Assembly: GCA_958510875.1 (NCBI GenBank)
Contig: OY294067.1
Span: 28,074,912 to 28,138,911, forward strand
Source of the DNA: Endomychus coccineus
Taxonomy: Eukaryota; Arthropoda; Insecta; Coleoptera; Endomychidae
Length of the DNA: 64,000 nt
Direction: 5' to 3'
Under the pieces are notes generated by a model, which saw nothing but the letters and a program-made list of their open reading frames with translations, searched no databases and was not told where the DNA came from. This document shows, piece after piece, positions 34,986 to 47,221 of this stretch; the stretch's first letter is position 1; the number at the start of each line of letters is the position of its first letter. The position numbers and the translations under genes were made by a program.

Positions 34986-34992
34986 ATTCTTT

Positions 34993-35988
34993 TATATATA
35001 CATTCTAGGAAAATAGGTCACACTAACACAAATGCTTACTATTTTCGTCTTTACGTACGTTTCGGTCTCACGACCATCATCAGAAGACGTATCAATGTCT
35101 AAAACGGGATTTCTTAAAACTAATTGTATCAAGCACAAAGCATCCCCATCGCATTAATCTCAATCAAAAATGCCCACGTCGCCGAAACGAAAAAATCAGG
35201 AGTAATCGAAATTGTAACACATTAATGTTTTAAGTATATGAATATGTATCGGAAGTCACTGCATGGCAATCTACTTATAATAATCGAAGTTATCTCTTAC
35301 AATGTTTGAATAAGACCGGAACCAAACCATAATGCGCTCAAGTATCCACTTTATAATCAGATGTTAAGATTTATGAAGTAATTTAACATTAGAAAGATGC
35401 ATGTAGGAATTTGCAAGGGTTTTAATTGATTAAATTAGTATAAATTGAACTTAATGTCTGTTCTATAGCTTACAGACTTAGAATCACATTTTATGTGAAT
35501 CATCTCCAGGATAGATCTTTTATAATAATTGGTTTCGTTAGTTAAAATATTACAATTTTTGTAATCAAATTGACGGTTATAATCAAAACAATGTTAGCAA
35601 GGGTGGTGGAAGTTTTTGTTTCTAGTTCTATACTTAATACCATACATTCTTTTTTGTAGATATTGTTTAGAGATTCCTGTACAAGTCCCATCGCAATCTA
35701 AACAATTTAATTTATATACTGTGTGGGTTTGTTTATCTTTAGGTATTAAAGGTTTTAGATTTGGAATAACACAGTTAGTAGGTTTATGCGCACATTTATA
35801 TCATACTTTTTTAAACATTTATTAATTTTATGAGGTCTCTGGAATGTATGGTAATGTTATAAAATTATCTGTATTACCGTTCATATTATTTATATATGAC
35901 GTACCATTATTGATTTTGTTTATTCTGTCTTTAATGATGGGGTTGAAAACTGTTTCTGAGTAGCCATTCATTTCCAGTGTATTAAATC
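34993..35988 (-). mobile_element. Penelope-like element fragment
   Basis: 3' terminal repeat, 3' UTR and decayed GIY-YIG/RT C-terminal coding, all on the minus strand, matching 26290-27350 with many indels. Cut off near 35988. Confidence 0.85.
35047..35088 (-). ncRNA. Hammerhead ribozyme motif (Penelope fragment)
   Basis: All 42 bases agree with the 26317-26358 sequence although the flanking element has diverged. Confidence 0.75.
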
Positions 35989-37427
35989 ATTGGTCTCGTC
36001 AAAACCTTCAAGCCAGTAACAAAAAAAATTCAGAAAAAATTATCTTACCTGGCAAGTCAATTATTTGTTGTCTTCTATAGTATCAAAGTTTCAAATATTA
36101 ATACTAAAACGAGATATGATAATAAGCATATTGAACCGACCACTGTTTTCCAATTCACTAAGCTGATAAGATACGGAGAAAATAACTGACGGAAACGGAA
36201 ATAACTATCTTTGGAATAATATTACATGTAATGCAATTATCATACGTACATTGTGAATATTATATTATCTTGGCTTTATAAGAAATCTAAAGTAACCAGG
36301 AATAAGACTTATGAGAGTCTGAATCGATCTAAAGATATCAGAAAAAAATAATATTTTTAGGGTTTCATCAACCTTATGTTGTGTTCTGTGCTATAAAGTC
36401 TATAACCTAAATCTTTGCAATTAATCTATATTTGTACAAACACGAATCTAACAAAATTGCGAAACTTCTTCTACACGTAGAAATGTGAAGGAAAAATACT
36501 ATCAAGATTTGTCCAGAAAAGCTTGTAAATATAGCTGCATGGAAGGGGTACCGAAAATGTATCAAAAAAAAAAACGTTACCGAGAAATAAATAGAAGACT
36601 TCACATATTGTCAGAAGAGAAATCTTTCTAATATATAACATGACAAAGTTATCATTGAACGCAGTCAAATTACAAGTGATACTGTCTCGAATAATTGGGA
36701 TGAAGCACAGGAGTAAAACTTTACTGAGAATTTAATTTCAATTAACATTAAAGACATATTTAGTATTGAACTAACTCGGCATGTCTTCTAATTTTGTCAG
36801 AAGAGAAATCTTTCTAATATAACAAAGTTATCCCATATTGAATGCAGTCAAATTACAAGTGCATTATCACTTGCTCAAATAAGTCGGATTTAATCGCATA
36901 AAGCTTAAGAGAAAAAATTTACTGAGAATTTATTTTCATTCAACATGTAAGACAGATCCATCCGCATTCCGATAAATTGGAAATTATATCAGCACCTTAA
37001 TCAATAGTGGGAAGAGAGTCTATTTTATTGATCACCCTTCCTAGAGAATCCATTTTGATTTGGCAAAAGTTAATGCTGCTCAAATTAAATGGAATCAATA
37101 TTGTGAAAGTTTAAAATTCAAATCAGTACGGTATTGTCATTTTACAATTTGTGCAACATTTTGAAATTTTGGTAATGTGTTTTAATTTATTGTAAAAACG
37201 GGGACTTTAATCATTGCAGCATCATTGACCTATGACTTTTTTTAGCGATTGGGGTGTGAATGTTTGGAAACAAGATTGATGCGGATGTTTTTGAGCATTT
37301 AATTAGTCGATAAAAACCGGTTAACTATAATACATTTCTCATTAAGTCCTGCTAAAAGGTCCCTGTGAACTTTACCGACATCCTCATATCCACTTTTAAA
37401 TTCTAGATATACATCGATAATTTATTA
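35989..37427. other. Spacer with a diverged tandem duplication
   Basis: About 36609-36760 and 36797-36960 share TCAGAAGAGAAATCTTTCTA, GCAGTCAAATTACAAGTG and TTTACTGAGAATTTA in the same order. No coding potential is seen. Confidence 0.6.
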
Positions 37428-37483
37428 TATATAAATTCTCGGGAAATAGATCACACACACTAACACATATACTTATTATTTTC

Positions 37484-37525
37484 GTCTTTACGTACGTTTC
37501 GATCTCACGACCATTATCAGAAGAC
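37484..37525 (-). pseudogene. Decayed hammerhead motif
   Basis: The core reads CTGATAA, losing the essential G8, and helix II has GATC for GACC. Expected to be inactive. Confidence 0.7.
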
Positions 37526-38097
37526 ATATTATGTCTGTAAGAAGTTTAATCTAAACGTTATCTTCACTTCGATTCAGTTGCACCAACAAGATTAAAGAAG
37601 TGTCACAAATAGCCTTACAGATCGCGCGGTTAAATTGTCCCACCCAGAGGACTGTCCCGAATATTCAAATATGTTCGTAATACACTGGAAATGAATGGCT
37701 ACCCAAAAACATTTTTCAATCCTATTATTAAAAAAAGAATAAACAAAATCTATAATGGAACGTCATATCCAAATAACATAAACGGTAACAGTGGCGTAGA
37801 TAACGCCCCCGCAACCCCCGCGGTGCGGGGGGGGGCACGTCTGTAGGGGTGCACGAGAAAATGAAATGTTGATTTCGAGTGTTACAATGATGCTTATTGG
37901 TATATAATATGTTATAAAATATACTATTAATTACGTGTAAATAACAAATTATTTTTAATAATCAAAATAAATCATTCAAATAAATATCAAGTAAGCATAC
38001 ATTATGTTGATTACGGTAATACATAAGTATGATATAAATGTTGCGCATAAACTTACTAACTGTGTTGGTAAATATTTTTCAAATCTAAAACGTTTAA

Positions 38098-38598
38098 GGA
38101 GGTTCGGTGGAGATAGTTTTTTATGGTAAAATTTTCTGAAATTTTTACAGATCGTTGAGAATAACAATATAAGAATACTTCTAATTTTTTGGAGGGTTTC
38201 ACTACACCGTTTTTTAAACCGAATAAAAAAAAACACATTTTCACATGAAATTTTATAGGGACGTGGTTAAATCTTCAAATAAAAAAATGGCCAAAGAGAA
38301 ATGCTTTTTTTTTCAAATGGAATAACATTATTACAATAATATTCTGTGCAAGTTTGAGCGAGACCCAGTAATTATTTCTATGAAAAAATAGCTGAAAATT
38401 AGCAAAACTACTTTTTTATTAAAACTTCTTAAATACTCTAATATTTTTACAATATCCATTCTTTGAAGAACTGTCGGTTATTATTTTTACAGGTGTTATG
38501 TATACAACTCCAGCCGGCAATATTTACAGCGTTGACCTCCGCTCTCGCCCTCCGCTTTCTCTTCTTATATTTCCCCTCGCTAACACTACCGAACCTCC
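38098..38598 (+). mobile_element. TTAA-target MITE, complete copy (501 bp)
   Basis: Flanked by TTAA on both sides (38094-38097 and 38599-38602), with 13-bp inverted ends GGAGGTTCGGTGG / GGAGGTTCGGTAG. Removing it with one TTAA restores the interrupted Penelope sequence. TTAA duplication is typical of piggyBac and Kolobok elements; the ends alone do not decide between them. Non-coding. Confidence 0.85.
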
Positions 38599-39359
38599 TT
38601 AATACTTAAAGATAAACCCACACAGTATACAAATTAAATTGTTTAGATTGCGATGGGACTTAAACAGGAATCTCTAAGCAATATGTACAAAAAAGAATGT
38701 ATGACTATAAGTATAGTACAATAAACAAAATCTTAGAAAATTCCACCACCCTTGCTAAACATTGCTTTGATTATAACCATCAATTCGATTATAAAAATAT
38801 TAATATTTTAGCAAAGGAAGCCCATTATTATAAAAGATCTATTCTGGAGATGATACACATATATCGTGACTCCAAGTCTGTATATCATAGAACAGATATT
38901 CAGTCATTAAGTCAGATTTATACTAATTTAATTAATTAAGACCCTTGCAAATTCCTACATGCGTATAATGTTAAGAGTATATTTTAGGTAGAAGGGTCAA
39001 ATAGTAATATTTCTAATAAGGTCTGACAACCTTTTTCTATTACCTCAGACATCTGTAACATCTGGTTCGAAAGTAGATACTTGAGCGTTATATTTTTTGG
39101 TTTCAATCGTATAGACTTCGTTTGACATGAGTTCGTATATTATAAGAAAATTGCTAAGCAGTGGATTCTTGATACATATACATACTTCGATTTCTCGTGT
39201 TTCTGTTCGCTTCGGCGACGTGGGCATTTTTAGTTGAAATAGGTGCGATAAGGACGCTTTGTGCTGATGCAATTAGTTAGAAATCGCGTTTTAGACATAA
39301 TGTCTTCTTGAATAGTAGACTTTCGCGGATAGCTAATCTTCTCTTGTATTCCGCGACAC

Positions 39360-39419
39360 AATAGCACGACTTGATGCGGATGATGATGGCGAAACGTTTT
39401 GGCATCAAGTCGTGCTATT
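39360..39419. repeat. 18-bp inverted repeat around a GATGATGG...GAAAC core
   Basis: AATAGCACGACTTGATGC pairs exactly with 39402-39419; the loop contains GATGATGATGGCGAAACG. Confidence 0.7.
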
Positions 39420-41477
39420 TTGATGCTGATCTCAACATTAAACAGAAAACCATGTATTATTATTACAGTTCACATATTTCGAACCAGATAACAAATTCCC
39501 AGAAATTTTCTTTTTGATATCCTCCAATTTTTACCTAGATCAGATAAAAAGCTTAATTTAATTAAAATTCAAGTGCAAAGATAATAAAATGACTGTTTAC
39601 GAATGGGTCAATGACTAAGTCTCGATGTTTCAATATCGCAAGTATATGAACATATTTGCACACGTCGCGATAACCTCCCAAGCAACTATGAATTGTCAAA
39701 TGAACAAGTCGCGAAATATAAAACAAAAGATCGATACTGCACACGACACTAACGTGAAACATTGGCTCAGATTGTGCCGTGTGCAAACTCATACATGTTC
39801 TCCACAACCGCAATACAATCATGTTATCAGTTGAATGCAGTATGTTTTGTAGAAATGTTATTGAAGGTGACTAGTGCTCGAAAATAAATTAGTTGTGTAA
39901 TCACGGTTATACCATTAAACATTGATAGAAAGAAAATATAATATGTTGCTTACGTTGGAAGTTATCGCTTGAATTGCCAATTACGACTGAAATATAACTA
40001 GAAATTATTTACACATTCATTTATAAATTCTTGTTCACAGTTGTAAGAAGGAAATGCGATGTTGCAGGTTTCACTCTTAACCACTGCTTAGATTTATGAT
40101 CATCTATACAATTTCGGAAAACATTCTGTATGTGATGTTCAATATGTGATTCTATATCATATTAACAACAAAAAAGATTATATAATACATATTCCGATTT
40201 TCAACAGTTAACAAGTAATTCGCTATTTTCAATTTTTTTTTAAATATCACATTTCCATGCAATTGACTTACTTCTTCCTACAATCAACAACGAATGTAAA
40301 AAAAATTCATTGCAAATGGAAGAGCAATAAATAAGCTTTCAAATGATACTATATTGCCGAAATGTTAATTATTTGACCTGTTATTTGATGAAGTCTTGAA
40401 AATTCATACGTAAAAAAATACTCAATATTTTTTCAAGACAAATACGGAAGATAATGTTGTCAAAATATCGCCAAAGATCAAGCTTTAGAATAGTATCCTT
40501 CTATAATAAAGTGCGTTTGCAGAGTATTTGTAATGACTATCAACAAAAGCCAAAAGCCAATGACAAACACTAAACAAACTAACTTTTATCATGAAAACAA
40601 TGTATTTTTTCACACAGACAATTCTACGTCGCCATGTCAAGAGTTACAACTGAGATCTGAAATTATTTATAAATAAAACTAATGGAAAATTGATGAGGAA
40701 GACTCTTGTTTATAATAGATCTCTCATATAACCACAATATCTGCAATATTTTGGCTTTCAGTTCCGGTCTGATATGTTATCGCGGAGGATTAAGGATATA
40801 AGTATTCGAGATTCTGCCTGAGATTGGATCTCAAGGAATAAAACGTTTAAATGAAAATATCACGGGCTTATTTATTGGCCTTCATATGTAATTGGGAATA
40901 TTCATAAAAATGAGAAATAAATTGTATGTGACCCAATAATGAGAATTGAACCTAATCTTCCAAATATGGAACAACCAGCATTATCTCTACAACATGAGAT
41001 AGCTTAGATCATGGTTACAAGATTAAAGCGGCTTATGATACCATCCGTTAGGAAACATTAAGCTACTAGAAATTTATTTCGTTACAGAAATATATGTCGA
41101 CAAATTACCACTCTCCATATTTTGTTTACTTTGAATCAATAGTTGATCTCGCCTTGCACTAAGCGCGAGGCAGCTCCCATAAAAATATTATTATCAAGTA
41201 CATGATGGAAAAAGACAAAAAAGGAATGTATGGTTGAAAAATCGATGGTAGAAGCCGTTACTCCATGATAATTTATCATTACGATTAAATGAATGAAAAA
41301 TTATTTGTTTTTATACCACTTTTAATAATAACATAAAAATGTTATTATTATAGTTTCAATACCGAATTGCTATTATTAAAAAGAAACAAAATTATTTATA
41401 ATAGATTATAATATAATAAATACATATAATTTTGTATGTTTTTTGTATTTATTTGTTGATATAGCTACTTGTAAGTT
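39420..41477. other. AT-rich stretch without genes
   Basis: No recognisable coding region or bounded repeat in about 2 kb. Confidence 0.4.
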
Positions 41478-42027
41478 TATATAAAAATTCTCGGGAAATA
41501 GATCACATTAACACTGTTTTAAAATTTTCGTCTTTACGTACGTTGCGGTCTCACGACCATCATCAGAAGATTTATTATGTCTGAAACTTGATTACTTAAA
41601 ACTAATTGTATTACACAAAGCGTCCAAATCGCACCAATTTCAATTAAAATGCCCACGTCGCCGAAACGAACAGAAACACGATTAAACGAAATTGTAAACC
41701 TCGATGCTATAGTAAAATTATCAAAAATCCACTGGAAAGAAGATTTCTTAATAAAAGCGTACTCATGTCAACACAGTAAGTGATCGACTAGAGACCAGAC
41801 AAATAAAATTTAATTTTTAAGTATACAACTTTCGAACCAGATGTTAGATTTACGAGCTAATAGAAAAGGTTTTGTCGTGACAGGAGGTATACTTGTCATT
41901 CTACCTAAATATATACTATTACATTATACGAGGCATGTAGGAATGTGCAAGAGATATTATTTGATCAAATTTGTATATATAGATATGACTTAGATTTTGC
42001 GTGTCTGTCCTATGATTTACAGAATTG
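41478..42027 (-). mobile_element. Penelope-like 3' end fragment
   Basis: Terminal repeat and 3' UTR in minus orientation, ending in the last ORF codons (SVNHRTDTQNLSHIY). Its ribozyme (41530-41570) has GCAA instead of GAAA and is probably dead. Confidence 0.82.
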
Positions 42028-42640
42028 GAGTCACGCAATTTGCTGAAGTTTCTCAACTTTGTTGTTATAATTTGCTGGCTCAAAGGAACGTTCAATAATA
42101 TATGTCTTCTCTCTTTGCAGAACATACAAAGTACAGGTTAGTACTGACTGGTTGACAGGATGAGAGTACAGCAAGGTTTCTCCCAACTCAAAAATGTTCT
42201 GCGATCTCGCAGAATGAGGGAACACGGAGAAAATTCAACCGTCGTTGAGAACCTGATAATTAAACCCAGCCTTACTTCTCAGGAACTAGACAGATGATAG
42301 ATCTATTATAAAAGTCAAATTTCCAAAGCTGTATGTAGGCATCGAAAAAAAAGAGGAACCTTCCTAATTTGTTATATAGCTCGAATCCAGAAATTCGGAT
42401 TATTTTTGGCCAACTACATGTATCAGATGATAGAATCAATTTTATGTAATGTTTTGAAATATTAGGAATAATAATGAAATAATAGCAAAATTGTTTCTTA
42501 ATCCCTGTTTAGGTTGATATCGATTAAATGTTATTTTCAGTTGAATAAGCTGGATATTTATGGAAAATATATTGTTCACATAGTTCTGCAATAATATTAG
42601 TTCTTGGTTAAGGTTTATAATTTTATTTATTGGTATAGTT

Positions 42641-42790
42641 AACACTCATAATTTTGTTTTGTATCACTTATATTATTGAAACACTAATGTGACTATAGTT
42701 TCGACAGCTGGAGTCTCATCTTCAAAACAATACAAATGTATAGTTAGTGTTTCTATAATATAAGTGATAAAAAACAAAGTAATGTGTTTT
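42641..42790. repeat. Foldback element with about 50-bp arms
   Basis: TATCACTTATATTATTGAAACACTAA on the left is mirrored by TTAGTGTTTCTATAATATAAGTGATA on the right (26 bases each, one mismatch). The centre holds, on the minus strand, GAAGATGAGACTCC and CGAAAC. Confidence 0.75.
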
Positions 42791-44311
42791 ATTCTGTCAA
42801 TATGATAAATTATCACAAGGAATAGCTTCCGCACCGAATTTTATATATCTAGAAATTTCAACAAATCTTGTCTTAATGTCATTTATTCATAGGATAGCTA
42901 CTAAGATTAGAACCATTATTAAAATATATGAGTTAAAGATTCAATTGAAATAGTTTGCTATATAATTTCATATGTTAGCTACATCCCAAAATTACCAATA
43001 ATTTATTGTTATAAATGGTCTTAACATGTTGGCAGTTTTATTAAGATTTAAACAGAGAAATACCGTATATATTTTGGTTCTTTCAAACAAAACAATGACC
43101 TGATAATGAACAACAGGTAATATGTAAGCTGGTTCGATTAATACTTTGAGTAAGAAAAAAGGAATATGTCATGAAGTTGCATAAACTACTAAGCTCACAG
43201 CTCTAAGTAACAATGTTATATATTTAAAAATCACTAAATCGCTAACTTTACTTCTTAAGTTGTAGGTATTGAGGATTATTTTAATAGTTTAAAAGCATAA
43301 TTAAATTTAACATCCAATGTTGCTGCATTTCTTCAGCTTGAGTTAATATGGTAATTTTCATAAATTGAATGAACTGATATACTATTTGGTCCATTATATC
43401 CTGCACCTAAATTCTGGCACAAACAAAAATACATCAATTCTAATTGTTGCAAGTGGATCATCTTATGTTCGAAAATCAGAGAGTTACTGTTTATTTTTAA
43501 CAGAATATCACAAACCTAAAGACTTCTTATTCCTATTATCAACTTTCCTCTAATAAGTAACACATGAAATAGATATATGAGGACATACATGTACAAGAAC
43601 AATATTAGGGGAAACATATACTAACTTTTAACACTTTAAAAATACTTCATTCATTGAATAGAAGATGGAAATAATCTTGCAGAAGTTAGCAACTGACAGT
43701 CATGGCTACTTCCATATGGCGCTATCAATAACCATATGACAAAGCATAAACTGATCATATAATAAAACTATGTTACTTTTGTATTGCTTAAATACTAATA
43801 ACTAGGAATTTGGGAATAACTTACCCCTGTTTTCAACTATAAATTTACGAAAAAAATAGATCTGGGAGTTAAGCAGCACACTTTGTTTCTAAATTTATGA
43901 AGAGTTCTTAGAAGAATTGGAGCTTGCAACAGAGTATGCTTAAGTTTGCAAGAAGTTTCTTTTTCTTTCACCTTTCACTTTAGAGAACATTAAGGTTATG
44001 TTTACCTCATTTCAAAATATTATTTCATTTCTCTTCTCAACGCCACGTAACTACTGACCTGCGGTTTCAAATTAAATTTTGTGTTCACTTTTGTTACAAC
44101 ACTACAAAAATAATTTAACAAATTAAGAAAATATAAACAAATACGAAGAAATGAGAGAGAATTATGATTATGTGATAAATATGGGACATCTATTCCATAG
44201 AGAAATTATTATGTATTTGTGTAAGATGTCCTAGTCTATGGGTTCGAGCAATTTTTCACAGAAGATGAGACAAGATATAGAACTATCCAAAATACCAAGA
44301 AAAGTACATGT
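42791..44311. other. AT-rich stretch without genes
   Basis: No feature recognised. Confidence 0.35.
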
Positions 44312-44862
44312 CACGGTCGTACATATAGGTCTGGGAACTCTATGTTTGACATGAGTCTCTTACATGTCGCCAAACTCGTAGTTCCTCGCTCAGCCACCAG
44401 CTAGCGCTTGGATCGAAGTATGGCAGCAATCACATTATTAAGTGAAATAATTTTTCTCGTAACGCAGTATTTACTATTCTGATTTGAGAGAGGAATAGAA
44501 GTGTTACTCTTGTCAAAATGTATTACTCACCTTAAAAATAATTTCCCCTTTTTCGTTATACATGCTCGCGCACATAAAAGACCTCGTTAAAACAATTTCT
44601 AACCGGAATCGCAAGCATCCACTGTTTTCGCATTTCCGCATCTTTCGGCACTTTAAAAACAGAAGTTTCTTGCTTTACACTTTTGTACCCCGTTTTGTAT
44701 TTCGGCACAATGCACGGTTTGGTAATTTTTTCTAAAACCGCCGGTATTCCCTGTGTTTACAAATCAACAATGACAGTTGCCAGAGAACACGGTCATATAC
44801 GTGCCAGAGATCATTCCTCGACTCATGCGCCACCCTTTTGGTACTATGCAACAGATGAAGCT
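44312..44862 (-). mobile_element. P-superfamily element, copy 2 (THAP, one end missing)
   Basis: The left terminal repeat CACGGTCGTACATATAGG is present. On the minus strand it carries the THAP exon remnant (about 44560-44720). It breaks off in the sequence that normally precedes the other terminal repeat. Confidence 0.8.
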
Positions 44863-44937
44863 GCGAATTTATATGGTTTTCTATTTCCGTAGTTCATGCA
44901 GTGTTCCACTTTTAGATTAGAGGTATTATGCTCAACT

Positions 44938-45553
44938 CACGGTCATATATACAGGTCTGGGAAGTCGATGCTGTTTCCTATCTGAGAAGTGAGTCCGCTA
45001 AGCGTCAACTGTTGCGTAGTACCAAAAGGGTGGCGCATTAGTCGAGGGATGTTCTCTGGCACGTATACGACCGTGTTCTCTGGCAACTGTCATTGTTGAC
45101 TTGTAAGCACAAGGAATATCGGGGTTTTTAGGAAAAAATGACGAAACCGTGCATTGTGCCGAAATGCAAAACGGGGTACAAAAGTGTAAAGCAAAAAACT
45201 TCTGTTTTTAAAGTGACGAAAGATGCGGAAATGCGAAAAAAGTGGATGCTTGCGATTTCGGAAAGAAATCGTTTTAACGAGGTCTTTTATGTGTGCGTCA
45301 TGTATAAAGAAAAAGGGGAAGTTATTTTTAAGGTGAGTAATACATTTTGACAATAGTAACAGTTCTATTCCTCTCTCAAATCAGAATGGTAAATATTGCG
45401 TTACGAGAAAAATTATTTTACTTAATAACGCGATTGTTGCCATACTTCGATCCATGCGCCAGCAGAAGTGGCTGAGCGAAGGACTACGAGTTTGGCGACA
45501 TGTAAGAGACTCAAGTCAAACATAGAGTTCCCAGACCTGTATATACGACCGTG
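44938..45553 (+). mobile_element. P-superfamily element, copy 3 (616 bp, THAP exon)
   Basis: Both terminal repeats are present (CACGGTCATATATACAGG and, inward from the right, CACGGTCGTATATACAGG). Flanking octamers GCTCAACT and GTCCAAGT match at only five of eight positions, so the duplication is eroded or absent. It keeps one coding exon and no catalytic domain. Confidence 0.8.
45138..45336 (+). pseudogene. THAP zinc-finger exon of P-type transposase
   Basis: Begins MTKPCIVPKCKTGYKSVKQK, followed by a Phe-Lys-Val block and KKWMLAI: a C-x4-C pair and the invariant Trp of a THAP domain. The second zinc pair (normally Cys-x2-His) is disturbed. The frame runs into AAG then GTGAGT, a good splice donor, as in the first exon of P-element transposase. 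Without later exons no transposase can be made. Confidence 0.75.
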
Positions 45554-47106
45554 GTCCAAGTCACAAATTAAAAGAGTTAATTTCTGTGGAGCTAAGAGAT
45601 GAGCGAAATTGTGATTTTTCATTCACTACGATATCTGTGAATGTGATTTTGGGTTCACAGTGATTTCAACCTGTGAATGTGAATGTAGTCGCAGAACATT
45701 AATGGCTGTTTTACCTGTGACAGTGTGTTGTCTCACCTATAGCTCCTATTCAAGTCATTACTTTCAAATCAAGCCGTATCACAATCACATTTACAATAAC
45801 ACTTAATATTAAAATGACACTTGTTGCATATTGGCAGACATCTCAATCCCTTTTTGCGATTGAGTAAAAGAAACGAAAACTATATAAACCGGACCCAAAT
45901 TAAATATTTATTTGATGAACAAATATTAAAATCAAAAAGAAAAACTAAAAATATTCTTTGGAACAAAAGCTCTTTACAAGTAAAATAAAATTTGATCAGT
46001 AAAATTATTATACAACAACTTGTTTTTGACAATACATAAATATAAAATTACATTATAGGTCATCAAAAAATAGATTTTTACAGTTTTAGAATAAAGGGGC
46101 ACATTGATCAGCATTTCTATAAACAACTTTACTCATTAATTAAATTAAATTTTGACCTACTTCAAAGGATGAAACTTGGAATTAGAATTTTAAAAAAGCA
46201 ACATTTATGTATCAGGCGACTTCTTCTGTCAGAAACCGTGAGACCTGTCTTTGAGAATAGCCTTTAACAAGGCACCGAACTAAACCAAAACAGAGCGATT
46301 GTCAGTATCGATTATCGAATGTTCGGAACACGTGCTTATGGCAATTTGTTTCTGCGATTGCCCAATTGCGCTCTTCACAGCACAGAACAACTATAATTTT
46401 TCAATGCACAGAACAATAACATTCACATTCACGGGCCGTGACGATCCCGAGGACGAGGTGAGTGGTGAGACCGAACGAAGAGAGCAGGCACGGTTACTGT
46501 ACTACCCTTCATATTGTTCTGTGGTTGTACGATGTACAACATCCATGTTCTACCATTGTTAATTGTTTCTCTTCTCCTGTTGTGATCGTTATTTTGTATG
46601 AATTATTCGGAGGTAGTGATTTATCGCCCCGCCCATCACTAGTGGAGTTGATTTGTGTTTTGTGAGTCAAGTCTTGTTTGTTTGTTTCCTTGTTTTTATT
46701 CGTACATAAATCTTAATTGTTGGAAATCGGAATTCGTAATTGGAGTGTGTGTACAGTGATTACATTCAAACTGGATGGATTCAATTTGGTAAGATTACGT
46801 TTTCAAAATCTTATTTAATTATCATGATTTGGAGGTTACCATTGTTTTTATAATCTTAATACAATACATTGTTTGTGGACATCATTTGACATTTGAATTT
46901 TTCCAATTATCTAGTAAGCCATATGATCATTCCAACAAATTTTTCCTGACATTTGTGATTTGTTGCTAAATTTTTGTTTATGATTGCTTTTCCAATTAAC
47001 TAATGTGTGTAGTATGTCATTTTTTAAAACGTATAAAATGGTTAACAGAAAGTTTTGGTAATATTTCAAACCCTTTTGGCTAGGCACTGCAACTACTTGT
47101 TTTCAG
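45554..47106. other. UBE2Z: Region upstream of UBE2Z
   Basis: No other gene is seen. The UBE2Z promoter and a 5' UTR exon should be here, because the start codon lies two bases behind a TTTTCAG acceptor (47100-47106). A CCCCGCCC box at about 46625 is the only GC-box-like sequence I see; the start site is not identified. Confidence 0.4.
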
Positions 47107-47108
47107 AT

Positions 47109-47221
47109 ATGGCAGGTTACACGAAAGAAAAATTAGTATCAAATGTTCTCACAGCATGGGACCCTTTAAGAGATGTTGAGGATGCTATTTTGACTCCAAC
47201 TGCTTCAACTCGAATTAAAAG
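47109..47221 (+). CDS. UBE2Z: UBE2Z coding exon 1
   Basis: Encodes [10 protein letters not shown] through STRIK plus AG of Arg38; donor GTGAGT. The acceptor of a preceding UTR intron lies at 47104-47106. Confidence 0.93.

Larger units (their letters stand above)
37428..39306 (+). mobile_element. Penelope-like head-to-head remnant with nested insertions
   Basis: The left part 37428-37552 is a terminal repeat in minus orientation with a decayed ribozyme (37484-37525). Plus-strand RT and GIY-YIG remnants follow (NSTTLAKHCFDYNHQFDYKN at 38737 onward) up to 39306. It is interrupted by a hAT-like end (starting CAGTGGCGTAGATAACG near 37795, remnant to about 38025) and by the TTAA-target element. 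Confidence 0.82.

Noticed and set aside
45138..45336. Host THAP transcription factor
   Set aside because: Enclosed by P-type terminal repeats and present in four degenerate copies, so it is transposon-derived.
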